From Patiria pectinifera (taxonomy: Eukaryota > Echinodermata > Asteroidea > Valvatida > Asterinidae), in contig CM057142.1 in assembly GCA_029964075.1 (NCBI GenBank), positions 6,277,770 to 6,341,769 on the forward strand: 64,000 nt of DNA, written 5' to 3'. Of the stretch, positions 45,907-57,948 are shown in pieces. Each line of letters begins with the position of its first letter. The first letter of the stretch is position 1. The notes under the pieces were generated by a model, which was given only the letters and a program-made list of their open reading frames with translations, ran no database searches and was not told where the DNA came from. The translations under genes were made by a program, and so were the position numbers.

Positions 45907-46536
45907 GTAGTATTGCCTTAATTAAGGTTCAAATTACATTATAAACAATATATAGTCACATAAAGGTGTTATGAAATGGCGTAAATTTCAGTCAAAACGA
46001 GGTTGCATCACGACGAAATCCGATTCCCAGTGAACGTCAGCACATAGACAAGGCAACCTGTCCTATTTTGCTAGGGTTTGTTTAAAAGATTGAAGCTTTT
46101 TTAAACAAATCTACCTTTTTTTCAAATTTGCTATTTTTTTCTGTCAAATAACCATTTTTGCAGAGTTCTGCCAGAAATCTGCCAAAAAATATCAATTCTG
46201 TCATATTTTCTGTCAAACTTGGTAGTATTGCCTTAATTGAAGATTCAAATTACATAATAAACAATCTAGTCACATAAAGATGTTGTGAAATTATTGGTAA
46301 ATTTCGGGCAAAATGGGGATCCGACCACAACGAAGTGGCGTTTCCCAGTTAACCCCAGCACCTAGACCAGCCAACCTGTCCATTATGCAAGTTTTTTTTG
46401 AAAGGATTGAAGCTTCTTAAACAAATGGACACTTTTTTGTTCAAATTCGCTGTTTTCTGTCAAATAACATTTTTGCAGAATTCTGCCAGAAATCTGACAA
46501 AAAAATCAAATTCTGTCAAATTTTACTCACAAACTA
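45907..46536 (+). repeat. Tandem duplication, 315-bp unit
   Basis: 45907-46221 and 46222-46536 are abutting copies starting GTAGTATTGCCTTAATT and ending TTCTGTCA-rich sequence, with roughly 80 percent similarity by eye. Internal TCTGCCAGAAATCTG-like motifs add short-scale repetition. No coding potential. Confidence 0.7.
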
Positions 46537-47454
46537 GGAATGTCCAAGGTATGTTGATTTGTCGCAAATGGTACAGTTTTAGAAAAGGGATTTTGACTGC
46601 GATTTTCTTCAATTAGACCCAACCCCTCAAATTTTGAAAGTACCTTGCAGTTGTATGTATACCACTTCATCTTGTCTCCCCAATATTGCTTGTTATTCTG
46701 GTGAAGTGCGTTGACTGCATATTGTTGGGATAATTGTACATAGCACCTGCGAAACAAAAAAAAACACCCATATAGCGTTTAAACCAAAAGAGTTGAATAG
46801 CCAGCTAGTCACTAAATCCACCCTGCAATAAACCCAAACAAACAGGTGCGGAAACAAATCACAGTGAGATAATTTGCATCGCCCTGGTCAGCTTTTTTTG
46901 TGCACATGACTTGTTTCAGATTGGAGGACCTCCTAGACAGACTGTTGTGATAGTTTTATTTTAGATTTGATGTACATATTTTTGTGTTTATTCATGCAAA
47001 TGGGGGGTGTAGAAACGGCTGATTTTTTTTGGGGGGAGGCGGGGGAGGAAGAGGGGCATGAATGGAAGGGAGCAAGCGAGTATGATGCAGGTGTCTGTGA
47101 TTGCAGTGGGTGCGGGAGTTCATCAAGCTGTTGCTAATTCGTGAGGGACTCTAGGGCATGATGAGAGAGGACGGGTACTCTACATGGGATCATTACGATG
47201 TACACCATTTTCTTAGGATTTTCAGATTAAATGGATTTTTTTTCGGGGGAGGGGGGAGGGGTGAGGAAGGGAACACTGAAATCCCATATTACTATTTATA
47301 TGAAGTTTGTTCCCACTAAAATGTGAATATTTATGTTGAACAAATGTTGAATGACCATGACAATGGGCCCACTGACTTCATAAAAAGGGCACGGTCAAGT
47401 AAAGTATCATTTTATAGTGTAAGCCCTACTACTCACTGGCTAAAATGTCATGCA

Positions 47455-47750
47455 CATATAATAATAATAATAAAGAGCATTTATAATGCGCCAGATCCAT
47501 CTTGATTAGATGCTCAAGGCGCAGAGAAACAATAAACATACAGCAAAAACAGCAGGGAACAAAAGTACGCACAAATGAAAATACATGAATATGAAACAGT
47601 ACACATGAGAGTGAAATCAAACTGGACGATTAATGAAATGCTGCTTGGAATAGGTGGGTCTTCAGAGCACATTTAAACTCATGGGAAGTAGCACTATCAC
47701 GAATATTTTGAGGAAGTTTGTTCCATAACATAGGTCCAGCATGAGAAAAT
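47455..47750 (-). pseudogene. LINE 3' end with C-terminal ORF fragment
   Basis: The minus strand encodes FSHAGPMLWNKLPQNIRDSA and a segment ending LKTHLFQAAFH and a stop at 47630-47632. The LWN-LP-IR ... K-LKTHLF motif is the C-terminus of CR1/L2-type LINE proteins. The 3' UTR carries GCGCATTATAAATGCTC and ends in a TTATTA microsatellite, a normal tail for these elements. 5'-truncated. Confidence 0.8.
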
Positions 47751-49025
47751 GAGAAAAGCATGGAAAAAAGATTTTAGAATTAAACCAATTAAGAATAAAA
47801 TACCTTCTTAAATGGACTACCTTTACACATGGAAAATAGGAGGAAATAATATATTTGTACCCATGTCTGTTCCTTGTTTCCTGCAAATTTTGAATCAGGC
47901 AGGTTTTCATTCTACCTTTAAAAAATAAGAAAGAAAAAAATAAACAAACAAAAAGGAAAGCATTATAAATGCCAGTTTTGAAATAAAAGAATGAATCAGT
48001 ATGACTGTTTTGCCGTTTTTGACTCTGGATATTCGGCACTCCGCATTTTTTGTTTTCCCCACAGAAATCTTCTTCTTAGGGAAGCGTAGCACATAATTTG
48101 GAGCCTGTTGCAAAGAAAAAATGAGTGAATTACAGCTCTCAGGTGTGTGTTTGAGTCGTGTAAGCAGCTGCATCCCCCCAGCTGCTGTTAAAGAAAAATC
48201 TTGGTCTTAATCCAGATGCTTTGCTCCTCAAGGGACGATGTAATCTTCTGAAGATATGGGGATCATTTCTCAGTTATGACAGCTCTTAGACAATCATCTT
48301 CCAAAATTCTCTTTCCTTTTATTCCAAAGGTCATTGATCACTTGGTTTCCTGGCCTCGTTTTCTACCGTTTTCCTCCACGATTCCCCCAGTTTTTGGTTC
48401 CTCCTTTTTTTTCTCAAAAAAAAGAAAGAAAGAAAAGAAAAGAAACAAAAACAGTATATAGACCCAAACTTGTCAGTTTAGGTCATTATTCAATCATTTA
48501 ATAGCAAGTCAGTCAGTGAGTTAGTTGGTCAGTCGGGGAGTTAGTTAGTCAATGGTCAGAAGACAATAGCCAATCCTTCAGGTCCAGCAAAAAAATATCT
48601 TTAAATCGTCCAGCTTCTTAAATTTTGTATTTGGCAAGATACTGGTTGTCAGTTTAAAACATTTTAAATTGAATTCTTCCTCCTCCTCCCATTCTTGTGC
48701 CAATTTCTGACCTGTCTCTTTACCCATCTGCCGTCAGTAATTTAGCAATCACGCGTGCCGGATGTGGATGCGTATCCAGGTCTGGTTTCATCTCTTGTGA
48801 CAGAGCTATGCCGTCTGCCACCAGACTTAAAAAAAAAAAAGAAAAAAAGTGGGACAAGTTTTCCCCCTCTTAGTCTGGTTGGAATTTTGGAATGTTAATG
48901 CATTTGATGCTTGCTGTCAGTCATGGGTCTGTTAGCCAGGTCTTCCCCAAGGTCTGTCCTGATGATGATGATTCGTGTTTGTCCACGATGCCAAAATCAT
49001 TTTAAGAGACCTGAAAGAGATGTGG
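47751..49025 (+). other. No gene seen; A/G and TAGT-rich tracts
   Basis: Contains an AAAG-type purine tract at about 48413-48450 and a degenerate TCAGTnAGTTAGT stretch at 48505-48560. One GGCACGCG motif (reversed) lies at 48752-48759. No exon recognised. Confidence 0.4.
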
Positions 49026-49174
49026 GTTGTGGAGTTGTTGCATTTGTGCTAAAAAGAGGTTGTGGAATTGTTGCATTTGTTCCAAGAGAGGTTGTGGAGT
49101 TGTTGCATTTGTGTGAAAAGAGGTTGTGGAGTTGTTGCATTTGTGCGAAAAGAGGTTGTGCAGTTGTTGCATTT
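49026..49174 (+). repeat. Minisatellite, 32-33-bp unit, about 4.7 copies
   Basis: The unit GTTGTGGAGTTGTTGCATTT plus GTGNNAAAAGAG is repeated with little divergence. Open frames across it on both strands are a by-product of repetition. Confidence 0.8.
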
Positions 49175-49482
49175 CAAAAACAACAAATACATTTGTGTTG
49201 GTGTCTGTATCTTTCTTAAAAAGGCTTTCATTTTGGGTTGTATGTTGGGTTACAATTAATATGAGATTTAAGTAATAATTCCATAACTGAAAGTCGGCAG
49301 AATTTGTTGGTTGTCAATAGCTAGAAAATGGAAGTATTTAAAAGGACCGCTAAATTTTCGGGTGAAAATCGGAAATGGCACGGGGAGAGCAACTTAATTA
49401 ACAGTTCGCTGCTCTCCAATTCTGGACCGGTGCCAAATCGTAGGTATAACAATATACAGATGGCCCGCTCTCACATCCTCCT

Positions 49483-49519
49483 CCTCTCTGCCTCCGATTC
49501 CGGAGGCAAAGAGAGGAGT
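49483..49519. other. Small GC-rich hairpin
   Basis: CCTCTCTGCCTCCG pairs with CGGAGGCAAAGAGAGG leaving a 2-nt bulge and a tiny loop. No link to a known RNA class could be made. Confidence 0.3.
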
Positions 49520-49984
49520 TTAATGTGCTTGGATTCACTGATGCATGTTTGCTGAATGAGCAACGCCGAGCATTTATGGTGGAAGCCGGCCATAAAATGC
49601 CCGTGCTCGAGCTGAAAGAAAAACTGAGAAAAAACAAGGTTGTCAAGAGCAGCTGCAACAGATTTATATTTTTCTCATACGGTTCATTTTTTTTGGGGTA
49701 TATATTTTGTCTGCCTTTATTCCCGCCTCCTTTCCTCACAATGAAAAGTTCATAAATCATACTCCAGCCGTCTTTTGTGCTTGTATGCTGTGAATGTCAA
49801 CTGCTTTTGATTGTCGGATTTGAGGCTTTTGCTTCATTTTTGTGTGTGAAATGTTCCGCCTGGGCCATTTTCAATAAATAACCTCCCAGTCCAGTCATTC
49901 GTTTCTTTTTGGTGCGTCTGTTCAACCCTGTTTGTCTTCTAAGTTGAGTATTACTTTCTGTGGGTCCATTTGGAAAGAAATGTG

Positions 49985-50190
49985 CTTTGAACACCACGCT
50001 TTGAGTTTTTTTTCTGCGCTTACACAAAAAAACATAATCCCCAAAATTGAAAGGTTGGCCACACGCAAGTTTTTGAATCAGTCTAGTACTTGAAAACCAT
50101 GCTTTGAGCCTTTTTTCTAGACTTACACAAAAAAACATAATCCCCAAAATTGACAGTTTGGCCCCACACAACTTGATGAATCAGTCCATA
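49985..50190. repeat. Tandem duplication, about 103-bp period
   Basis: TTACACAAAAAAACATAATC is repeated at about 50020 and 50123, with matching flanks CTTTGAG and TTGGCC. Two copies. The 124-codon minus-strand open frame spanning it is probably not a gene. Confidence 0.7.
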
Positions 50191-50414
50191 CTTGAAGTTG
50201 TGCCAACTCTTTAGTTCATATTTCTTTTATAGGGTTTTCTTCAATGTCGTTGGTGTAAAGAGAGACAATATTCAGAAAGCTTGACCTCCGGTGTTAGCAG
50301 ATATAAAAATAACTTTTTTTTAAATTTCTTTTTTTAGGTTGTTATGTGTAACAGTAAAATATCGATATGGATTTCTAGGTTTGCAATATAGTCATTTTTT
50401 TGTACAGGGTGAGT

Positions 50415-50886
50415 AAAAAAAAAAAAGAAACCCAAATATCAGGGCTATTTTTTATTGAAGTTCTGCATGTAGCACTTTCAAAATCTAGGATATGAAAGCC
50501 CAATTCATAATCTTTCTTTTAGTACAGGAGTCATTCAAATCACTCATGTACTTTTCAAGTTACAGAATTTTAAACACAAACACCGTTTTTTTGTTGTCCT
50601 CGGATCACAAAAAAGGTAAGTGTTCTTTCAGCAAAACGAAAACAATTCACATACATCCCCATGTGAATTGTTCGTTTTGCTGAAAGAACACTTACCTTTT
50701 TTTGGTGATCCGTCGACAGAGCTTTAAAACGGTGTTTGTGTTTAAATTCTGTAACTTGAAAACTACATGAGTGATTGGAATGATTAAAAGACAGCTTATT
50801 AATTGGGCTTCCATATAGATTTTGAAAGTGCTACATGCAGAACTTTATCAAAAAATTGGTCCTGCCATTTGGTTTCCCTTTTTTTG
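50415..50886. mobile_element. Large hairpin/foldback element with mariner-like left end
   Basis: Arms of about 225-235 bp (50415-50652 and 50661-50886) are inverted copies around an 8-bp loop ACATCCCC. The inner 50 bp are almost perfect, and substitutions and indels rise outwards. The left end lies at TACAGGGTGAGTAAAAA, which resembles TA-flanked Tc1/mariner termini; the right end is eroded. No transposase remains. Confidence 0.7.
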
Positions 50887-52566
50887 GCATCTTTGTTACA
50901 TTCTCAGTTGTGCGCGTGTAATCACGCGCGCCCCTTCCCTATTGAACAAGAAGGGCGTAAATGTGGAAAAGTGAGATTTTCGATTTCACGAAGGGACGGG
51001 CATCTTTACTAATTAATTTTGGCTTATTAACCATTATATTAATTATAATTACTGGGTTCAAATGAAGGTTTACCTATCAAAGAATGACGTCAAGGTTTCC
51101 TTATTGCATAAAGTTGTGGCAAAGTAGAAGTATTTGCAGTTTTAAAAAACGGAGAAACTTCTTTGGTGGTTTGGTGGTTGGTGGTTGAGTTCTAAGATTT
51201 CTACACTATTACACAGAAGGTAGTGAGTTTGAGTACTGAGTGGGACACTGGCTATCAAATTACATGAAGAGCAAAATACTAAAACTGTACATTTTACTAG
51301 AAATTGATTGATTTTGGAGAGAACGTTCTAAACTTCTAACATTACCATTCTATTTCGTGGACAATTTTGGACGCTGCTTCAAAAAAGACATTCTGGTAAA
51401 GTAAAACACATTTGATTGTCCAATTATTTTTGTTATGCCTATCTCGTAGGTAGCAGCAGTTAAAGATTTCCGCTTGTTAAAAACGTGCATCTACTCTCGG
51501 ACACCAGCTACTGGGTACCAGCAGCCTGCACATCCAGATTCCTGAGGTATTGAATTATTTTGTCAGAATTTTCATTTGATAAAAATCATGATTTCCAATT
51601 TCCAATTCAAGAAAAAAAACAAAAACTTTTTCCTTCAGAGAAGTTACTGAATTCAAAACAGGGCTTTTCTGGCATTCTATTTCGTTAATTTTAATTTTTA
51701 TAGGAACTGTCAGACTGTCTGCGATCATATTATGCGCTGTCACTGCGTCCTTGAAAAATGGCTGGGGCGCAACAACAACTACTAGATCACAGCTAGGTCT
51801 TTGTGGTCTCCGAAGAGCGCCAAAGTTTCTGAACAATCGCAACATCTCTGCACTCTGGCCAGGGCGCCGTAATGACGCAACTCGGGTGCTCTGCGAGCGT
51901 GAATCGTGCGACATTGACGTGGCATTGACGCAGCCTAGTCGCAAGACAGTCGATGTAGTCTCCATGAGAAAGTAACTCCACTGCGATGAACTTGTCAAAT
52001 AAATTTGAAACTGGACTGTGGGATGAGCGCAGTATGAGCGTAGTTTGAGCTACTTTCTGGCCACTTAATACAGAAAATTGTCATTTTCTTGCGTCGTCGC
52101 TACGATTGTTAAATTTAATTAAATCTTTTTGGTCACCGTAAGGTCTCCTTTGAGAGCGCATATAGTGTGACAGGCCCTTTAGTTTATATTTTCTTTGCCA
52201 GGAACCTTACCAAATTCTTCCAAATTATTTACTGTCCAGATTTCCAGTGATATCTGTACTGGAACTTTCAATGGGGCATCGAGGCTCCATGTGAAATAAC
52301 ACTGGCTGGGTTGCACCTTTCGAAATCCTGCAAAATCCTCCCAAATCAGGAGAATTTCAATGGAAAAATGAAACAAACATTCATTGATAATGCATTAGTT
52401 CCAATTATTAAAACCATAATGAAACACTGTCTAGATGTATTATAATCTTTTTAAAGTTCACGCTTGCACGGCACCGGCGTGAAGTCAAACTGGATGATGA
52501 TGCCTAGCGGCGATATCCAGTCAACTTTCTGAGATTCTGAGATTCTGAGAAAGTTGAAAAAAAAAT
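50887..52566 (+). other. No gene seen
   Basis: AT-rich with a GGT/TTGG tract at 51160-51187 and a GAGATTCT triplication at 52531-52550. A compact GC-richer block at 51750-51990 includes GTCGCAAGACAGTCGATGTA, which looks repeat-derived. An acceptor-like TTTTCTTTGCCAG at about 52195 is followed by a short open stretch, not accepted as an exon. Confidence 0.35.
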
Positions 52567-52635
52567 TAACTAGAGCAGGGTACCTGCAACATCTGGATAA
52601 CTGCACCGGTGGTCTACCAACTGAGCTATCCAGCC
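52567..52635 (-). repeat. tRNA-like SINE head (minus)
   Basis: Minus strand GGCTGGATAGCTCAGTTGGT matches the 41.7-kb units. The anticodon and T arms are altered (CCACCGGTGCAGTTATCC). Preceded by the same CCAACATAG spacer end. A decayed dispersed copy. Confidence 0.7.
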
Positions 52636-52639
52636 CTAT

Positions 52640-54172
52640 GTTGGCGGTTCAACACATCTTGACAATTTTTGAATTGGTGGACCAAAAAATACTTCATCCT
52701 TCAGCAGATTTGGGCAAAACAATACTGGTTTGGTGTGTCTGCACTGAAATCAGTCCTAAATGTTGTAAACTTTTCAAAAGGTCCTTTTCAATACTACCTT
52801 GGCAAGAACTTTTTGCTTCACTTGTTAATTTATGGATCATCATTTGATCATTTTTTTATTCTGTCATCCTCAAAATTCATGTCCGCCACCTGTTCGGAAG
52901 TTACTGACAATCAACCAGTTATATGTTTTGTGTTCTTGAATGTCATTCATCATAAAATGGCACACTAGACGGTAGTCCTGATATTAGGAAAGACATGGAC
53001 TCCCGTATCTATCAATCATTTACAAGATTTCAATTTGTCTTTTAAAAATGGTGCCATATTGGCTTAATCCATTGTATATCCCTTCATGGTTCACAGCTTG
53101 ATTGTGAGGAAAGGGCCCACAGATATTCCACGGACCTTTTGGCTGCTTTCAATCATCCTAGGATTGGGTGTGTGTGCGGGGTGGCTTAGGAGCACTAAGG
53201 CCAGGTCCCATCTTGCCGAAGAATAATGCGTGCGCTGTCATTAAATTTTGAGTTTAATTGCCGTAGCGTGACTCGGAAAAGACCCCTAAATTGTTCTGCA
53301 GCACGCAGTGGCTTTTGAGAGCCCTCGTGTGAGGCTAGGAGTCTGGATTGGGGAAGGTTATTAATGATCCTCCATTGGAAAGCTCGCCAATATCAGAAGG
53401 TACAAACTGGCACACGCACACACTCAAGCAGCTGCGCCATGCTACCGCATTAACGACGTCAGTGTGATTAGCGTAAGCTAGCAACACGTTGTTGTCGCAC
53501 ACTGTAAGGCAAGGCTTAATGAGGTTAACGTAATGTGCAGGCTTCCCCGCTGGCCCAGCACACGGACCCCAAAGTCCCCTCCGGGCAAAAGAATATAAAG
53601 AGTACAGTCCCGTCGGTGGTTGGGGCCTTGGGGTATTAGAAACCCTCCGTCTAGCACGCCTAGCACGCAACAAATAAGTAGCTAGCTCGTCGCATTACGG
53701 CAGCCTATGCAACATCTTTTCTACCCCTTCCTGGCAGCTATTGTTTGCTCGTCGTGGCCTGGGGTGATTTGATGTCATATTACATTGGAAGCAGGTACAC
53801 ACAGGGGGATTTGTCTGTTGATTCAGCTCTTCAGTTGCTGAAATATTCCACAATTTCAGGCAGTGGTTGCTTTTGTCTGGAACCCCCCCCCCCATGAAAA
53901 AAAGTGGCTGGATTTTATTTAATTTCACTTGTGTGTGGTTTTGGAATAACAAGTTAATTAATTTTGCTGTGTTTGAAGAAGAGAGACAGAGGCTAGGTTT
54001 GGGATCGTAGAACTGGCAACACAGCCTTAATTCTACCTATTGAATGCAAGACTTTGCATGGGCGCTTTTATGTTCGGTTGTCTGTTCCGTTTTAAAACAT
54101 CAGATGTTGCAAATTTACCAACTATTCATGTATTCTTTAAAATTACAACACGCCACACTTAGTGTACATTTC
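52640..54172 (+). other. No gene seen; GC-richer patch at 53.3-53.7 kb
   Basis: The patch 53330-53700 is richer in CpG than its surroundings and contains GGTTATTAATGATC (homeodomain/HNF1-like half sites) and AATATAAAG. It could be regulatory, but evidence is weak. The 112-codon open frame on its minus strand has no recognisable domain. A C-run lies at 53882-53892. Confidence 0.35.
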
Positions 54173-54378
54173 GGAAAGAATGTAGTATCCAGACGCCACT
54201 TCAGCGGTTGTGTACAAAGTCTGTGGATAGTCAAGAAAATGTTTTTTTCCTAACAAAATTGGAAATGTTTTCAGTCCCAGATTCATGTCTTTTCAACATT
54301 TTTGCAATGACTGAGCTTTGCTGAGATGATATATGAAGGTAAAAGTGGCGTCAGGTTCCGACATTCTTTCCTACATTT
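54173..54378. mobile_element. MITE, second copy of the 29-kb family
   Basis: Ends GGAAAGAATGT ... GACGCCACTT and AAGTGGCGTCAGG ... ACATTCTTTCC are inverted. The interior AAATTGGAAATGTTTTCAG and TTTTTGCAATGA parts match 29004-29212. Confidence 0.6.
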
Positions 54379-56181
54379 CAGCCCAAGCCAGATTTCACTC
54401 AATTATTTGACCGACGTACATGTGCAGGTTTCCATGTAATTACTGATCAGTATACGCATCAAACTAGCATTACACACTATGCATTGATTAAAAGCCAACC
54501 ACTATACGTAGCTGTCATTTTTCTTGTGCAACAAAGGAGAAATCAATTCCTGAACACTCAGGGTTTTTTTGTTTTGGCATAACGCATTAATGAACCCTGA
54601 AGCAAATACACTTAGCTGTGCATGACTAACGCGATGAAGATGTAATATCGATGTTTCTACACTCATTAAATCACAGCGTGGCCAGTGGTGGCTACTTACG
54701 CTAGTGTTATGGCACCATCGCTACTTTTGCTAGTAAACATGCACTCGGTGTGGCTACATTTTTAACAAGGCACATGTTTGCATATCGGGCCTGTGGCATT
54801 TCTGCGAAATAACTAGTCATTTTTTTAAGAGTTTGTCCTGTGTACAAAGAAAAACGAGCGGAAGTTGGGCGATGACATACTGGCTTACCGAGAAACTTGT
54901 AAATATTTGAAGACCGGTAGCCTGGCATGGCAGGTGCATTTCAACATTTGCTACTGGTATCAACTCGGACCAGTTTTGGATGTCCTTTCATAAACACAGA
55001 AATGTCCTTTCCAGACACGAGATTTATCAGACTTTTGTCTGAAATCAGACTTATTGAATCTGAGAGACACACATTATCATATAAAAAGAATGCATCTTTC
55101 TCATGTTTCTTACAATTTTCAGGCCCCCTTTTTTAAAAAATTGACAATCTCATTCCCACATTTGATAAATTGTTCTTTTATCAGTCTATAACTTGCACTG
55201 CCAAGAATGGTTTTCATAGAAAAGAAAACTCATCAATCAAGAAAAAAATCTTGTCTCGCTCCCAAGAAAAATGCCCTCCTTTTTCATGGGAGTGAGACTA
55301 GAAAATACCTTTGAAACAAGAACCCGACATTTTCAAATGTTAGGAAATTTCATTTTTGGCAGTGTTAAAAGAATCGAACAAGTTACATGTATTTAAGATG
55401 GCTGCAGTATTACTCTGTCTGGGATATTTCTTTCCGCCAGTAAAAATGAGGGTTTTTTTTATTTACAAGGTTTCATGTTTTTTTCTGAAACAAAACTTCC
55501 AGCTTCATTTAGGACAGTAATAAATATAAGTGTTTTGAATTTTAAGCTCTGTTGAAAAAAATATGAGAAACTGAATGGATGTTGAAAAAAAAATGTTATT
55601 TTTGTGTCTGAGAAAAAAAAAGTTTAAATTTGAAAGCCCAGTAAAATGTAACACTATTCCCTTCGTGTCCTGCAGCAGATTTAATTACACATTCGCATTC
55701 TACTCATCCCTCCTTTCACCACTCCATTCTCCCAGCTAATTTACAAATTTTGCACTCTTTCCCCCTAATCATCAGCCGACCATCTCCCTATTTTTTCTCC
55801 CTTTCTAAATACCCCAGGGCAAGGGCATCTTAACCAAATTGGCTGGCAACAGAGACGGAGGTCACGCCATCTCACGCCATCTCATCGTTATCAGTCCTTT
55901 CTTGTCTTTTTAACCTTTCCTCAAGCAATAATTACAAGAGAAGGATTTTTTGGGGGATATTTTTTGTGTCCTCCCATGCCAAAAAGAGAAATTGGTAATT
56001 AAAGCTTGCGCCCCCAAATCACCTGCGACAGTTTTGTTTGACCTTTACACAACAATTTGATGAGATTTTTTATTACTTGAATTGTGTTGTTGTTGACGTG
56101 TTGGTGAGAGAGCGGAGCCTATGACTACTCATATCACCACTAGGCTGCTTGTCTCACTTGGGGAACTCACGGACCATTACT
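54379..56181 (+). other. No gene seen
   Basis: AT-rich DNA with A and T tracts. No exon, tRNA or recognisable element was found. Confidence 0.4.
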
Positions 56182-56260
56182 CAAGGGAGGATCCAGAACC
56201 AAATTTTCGGGGGAAGAGGGCTGAAGTTATTTTTTTTTGAAAAAGGAAAGGGGATTAAGT
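56182..56260 (+). mobile_element. hAT-type element fragment, copy C
   Basis: CAAGGGAGGATCCAG plus AACCAAATTTTCGGGGG resembles the left end of the elements at 20582 and 45190. No matching right end was found, so it is truncated or highly diverged. Confidence 0.4.
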
Positions 56261-56832
56261 GTTTAATATCGTGTGCTTTTTCATAATCGTAATATATATA
56301 TTGCTCGCGAGGGAGATTCGCAACGTTTTAATTTATTTCTTGCAAAGGTGTCTTCACTGCCAATGGGGGAACTCCAACATTTTTAGAATCCATCTCAATT
56401 CCGTTCGTGATTCAGGTTTTTAGTTTAGCATTAACTCTGAATTTGTAGAACAAAAGAGACATAATAATAAACTCCACTTTCCTTCAAACGAAATGCTAAT
56501 TCTTTCCTTCTGAACCAGTGAAACTCTCCATTACTTTCGTTCCTTTTGTTTCCATCCTACATTTCTCTTACTTGGCTCTTATAAAAAAAATGAAATATAA
56601 CTACCATCTCAGATTTTGTAGGTCTTCATTTACTTCTGGGTGGAAAGATGCAATTCAATGCCCCATCTGAACTACGTGGTTTTGGCTAGTAGTAGCACGT
56701 GTCTATGGCAAGCGGCTTCAGCGGCTTCCATAGGTGTATGTGTAATTTTTCAAGCCGTAGCCAAAGAATTTGGACGTTGCCAAACTTGCAGTTCCTATAG
56801 AAAGCATACATTCAATGATGCATTCAGGGCCC

Positions 56833-57053
56833 AATTTCACTGCACTGCTAAGCACAAAAATTTGCTTAGCACAAAACAAGTCTGGCTTTAAAAACAGGTT
56901 ACCAGCCAAAACGATTTTCATGCTAAGCAAACAACAGCTGAATACTAATCACAAGCAATATACATCACATGAAGTTTTGGCTGGTAACCTGCTTCTATAA
57001 GCCACACTTTTTTGTGCTAAGCAAATTTTTGTGCTTAGCAGCGCCGTGAAATT
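56833..57053. mobile_element. Foldback MITE with GCTAAGC motifs
   Basis: Arms of about 80 bp are inverted around a loop of about 55 bp. Both carry GCTAAGCACAAAAATTTGC or its complement and GTTACCAGCCAAAAC or its complement. The outer left end is GGGCCCAATTTCAC. Repeated GCTAAGCA words are internal to each arm. Confidence 0.65.
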
Positions 57054-57948
57054 ATCATCCAAGTAAATTTGCATTTGTAAAGTTCCATTTCTCAACTTTC
57101 AGGGAAAAAGACACAGAGTGTATTTTTTTCCCAAAAGAAATTATTTGAAAGCAAAAACAAAATTAATCACCTGTTCTCCAAAAACACCTTTTTTTTTAAT
57201 TAATGTTTTCTTTCCGGGAGTATCCATTACACTTTTTATTTTTATTTTATGGCTTCGTAGTGACCGACTGAATTATGGTGGGAAGATAATTCTGAAATCA
57301 ATATTGAGATCAGTGGCCAAAATGAGGGAAGGGTTTCAAACATGGACATTGTTGGGCAGAGGAGGGCGCTGTTTTATATTACCAGTAGCTGTGCACATGT
57401 GTTATTGTTCTAACAGCATTATACATTCAGTAACAATTTGTTGTTACATCTCACAAGGTTGAAGCGGGCATAGTGCCTCCCACAACCCGTTTTTCCCCGC
57501 TTTTTGCACATTTGCAGTTCTGACCCAAGTACACATATAGAAAGTACAAGAAAATAAAGAGCTTATGCATGGTTAAAAACTGATCTTCTTATGGGAAGAC
57601 AGAGACTTAATTCCAATTTTACATCATTAATGGAAAGGGCTTGTAAAACATTTTCTGCAGAAGTCAAGATGCAAAGATGTAAACAAGTTAATCACAATTC
57701 ACATCACAAGTCCATACAACTGTGACAAGGGAATTCCTTTGTCATTGTTCATTCCCTGTTTACTTCACTTAGGACGTTTTAGATTGACTTCTGAGTAATT
57801 TGATGATGTTTCTAGTAAAGGAGACTTTTAACCAGTGTTGTGGTCCAAGCCTTCACGAGTCCATTTCACAAGTAACATGTAATCAACAACAAGAAAGGAA
57901 TGTTTTCGTCACAGTTCACTTGAATAGCTTGTTGACTTGGGTCTGGAA

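Noticed and set aside
47120-47153. Possible FAM120-like terminal exon after GTGATTGCAG (WVREFIKLLLIREGL then stop)
   Set aside because: Too short and not similar to the family C-terminus; the acceptor lacks a pyrimidine tract.
49525-49650. Coding-like stretch (LGFTDACLLNEQRRAFMVEAGHK region)
   Set aside because: Open and protein-like by eye, but no acceptor, donor or family match could be supported.
49797-50171. 124-codon minus-strand open frame with internal similarity
   Set aside because: The similarity is caused by a 103-bp tandem duplication, and no family was recognised.
52196-52260. Possible exon after TTTTCTTTGCCAG
   Set aside because: A good acceptor, but the required phase gives no family similarity and no convincing donor follows.
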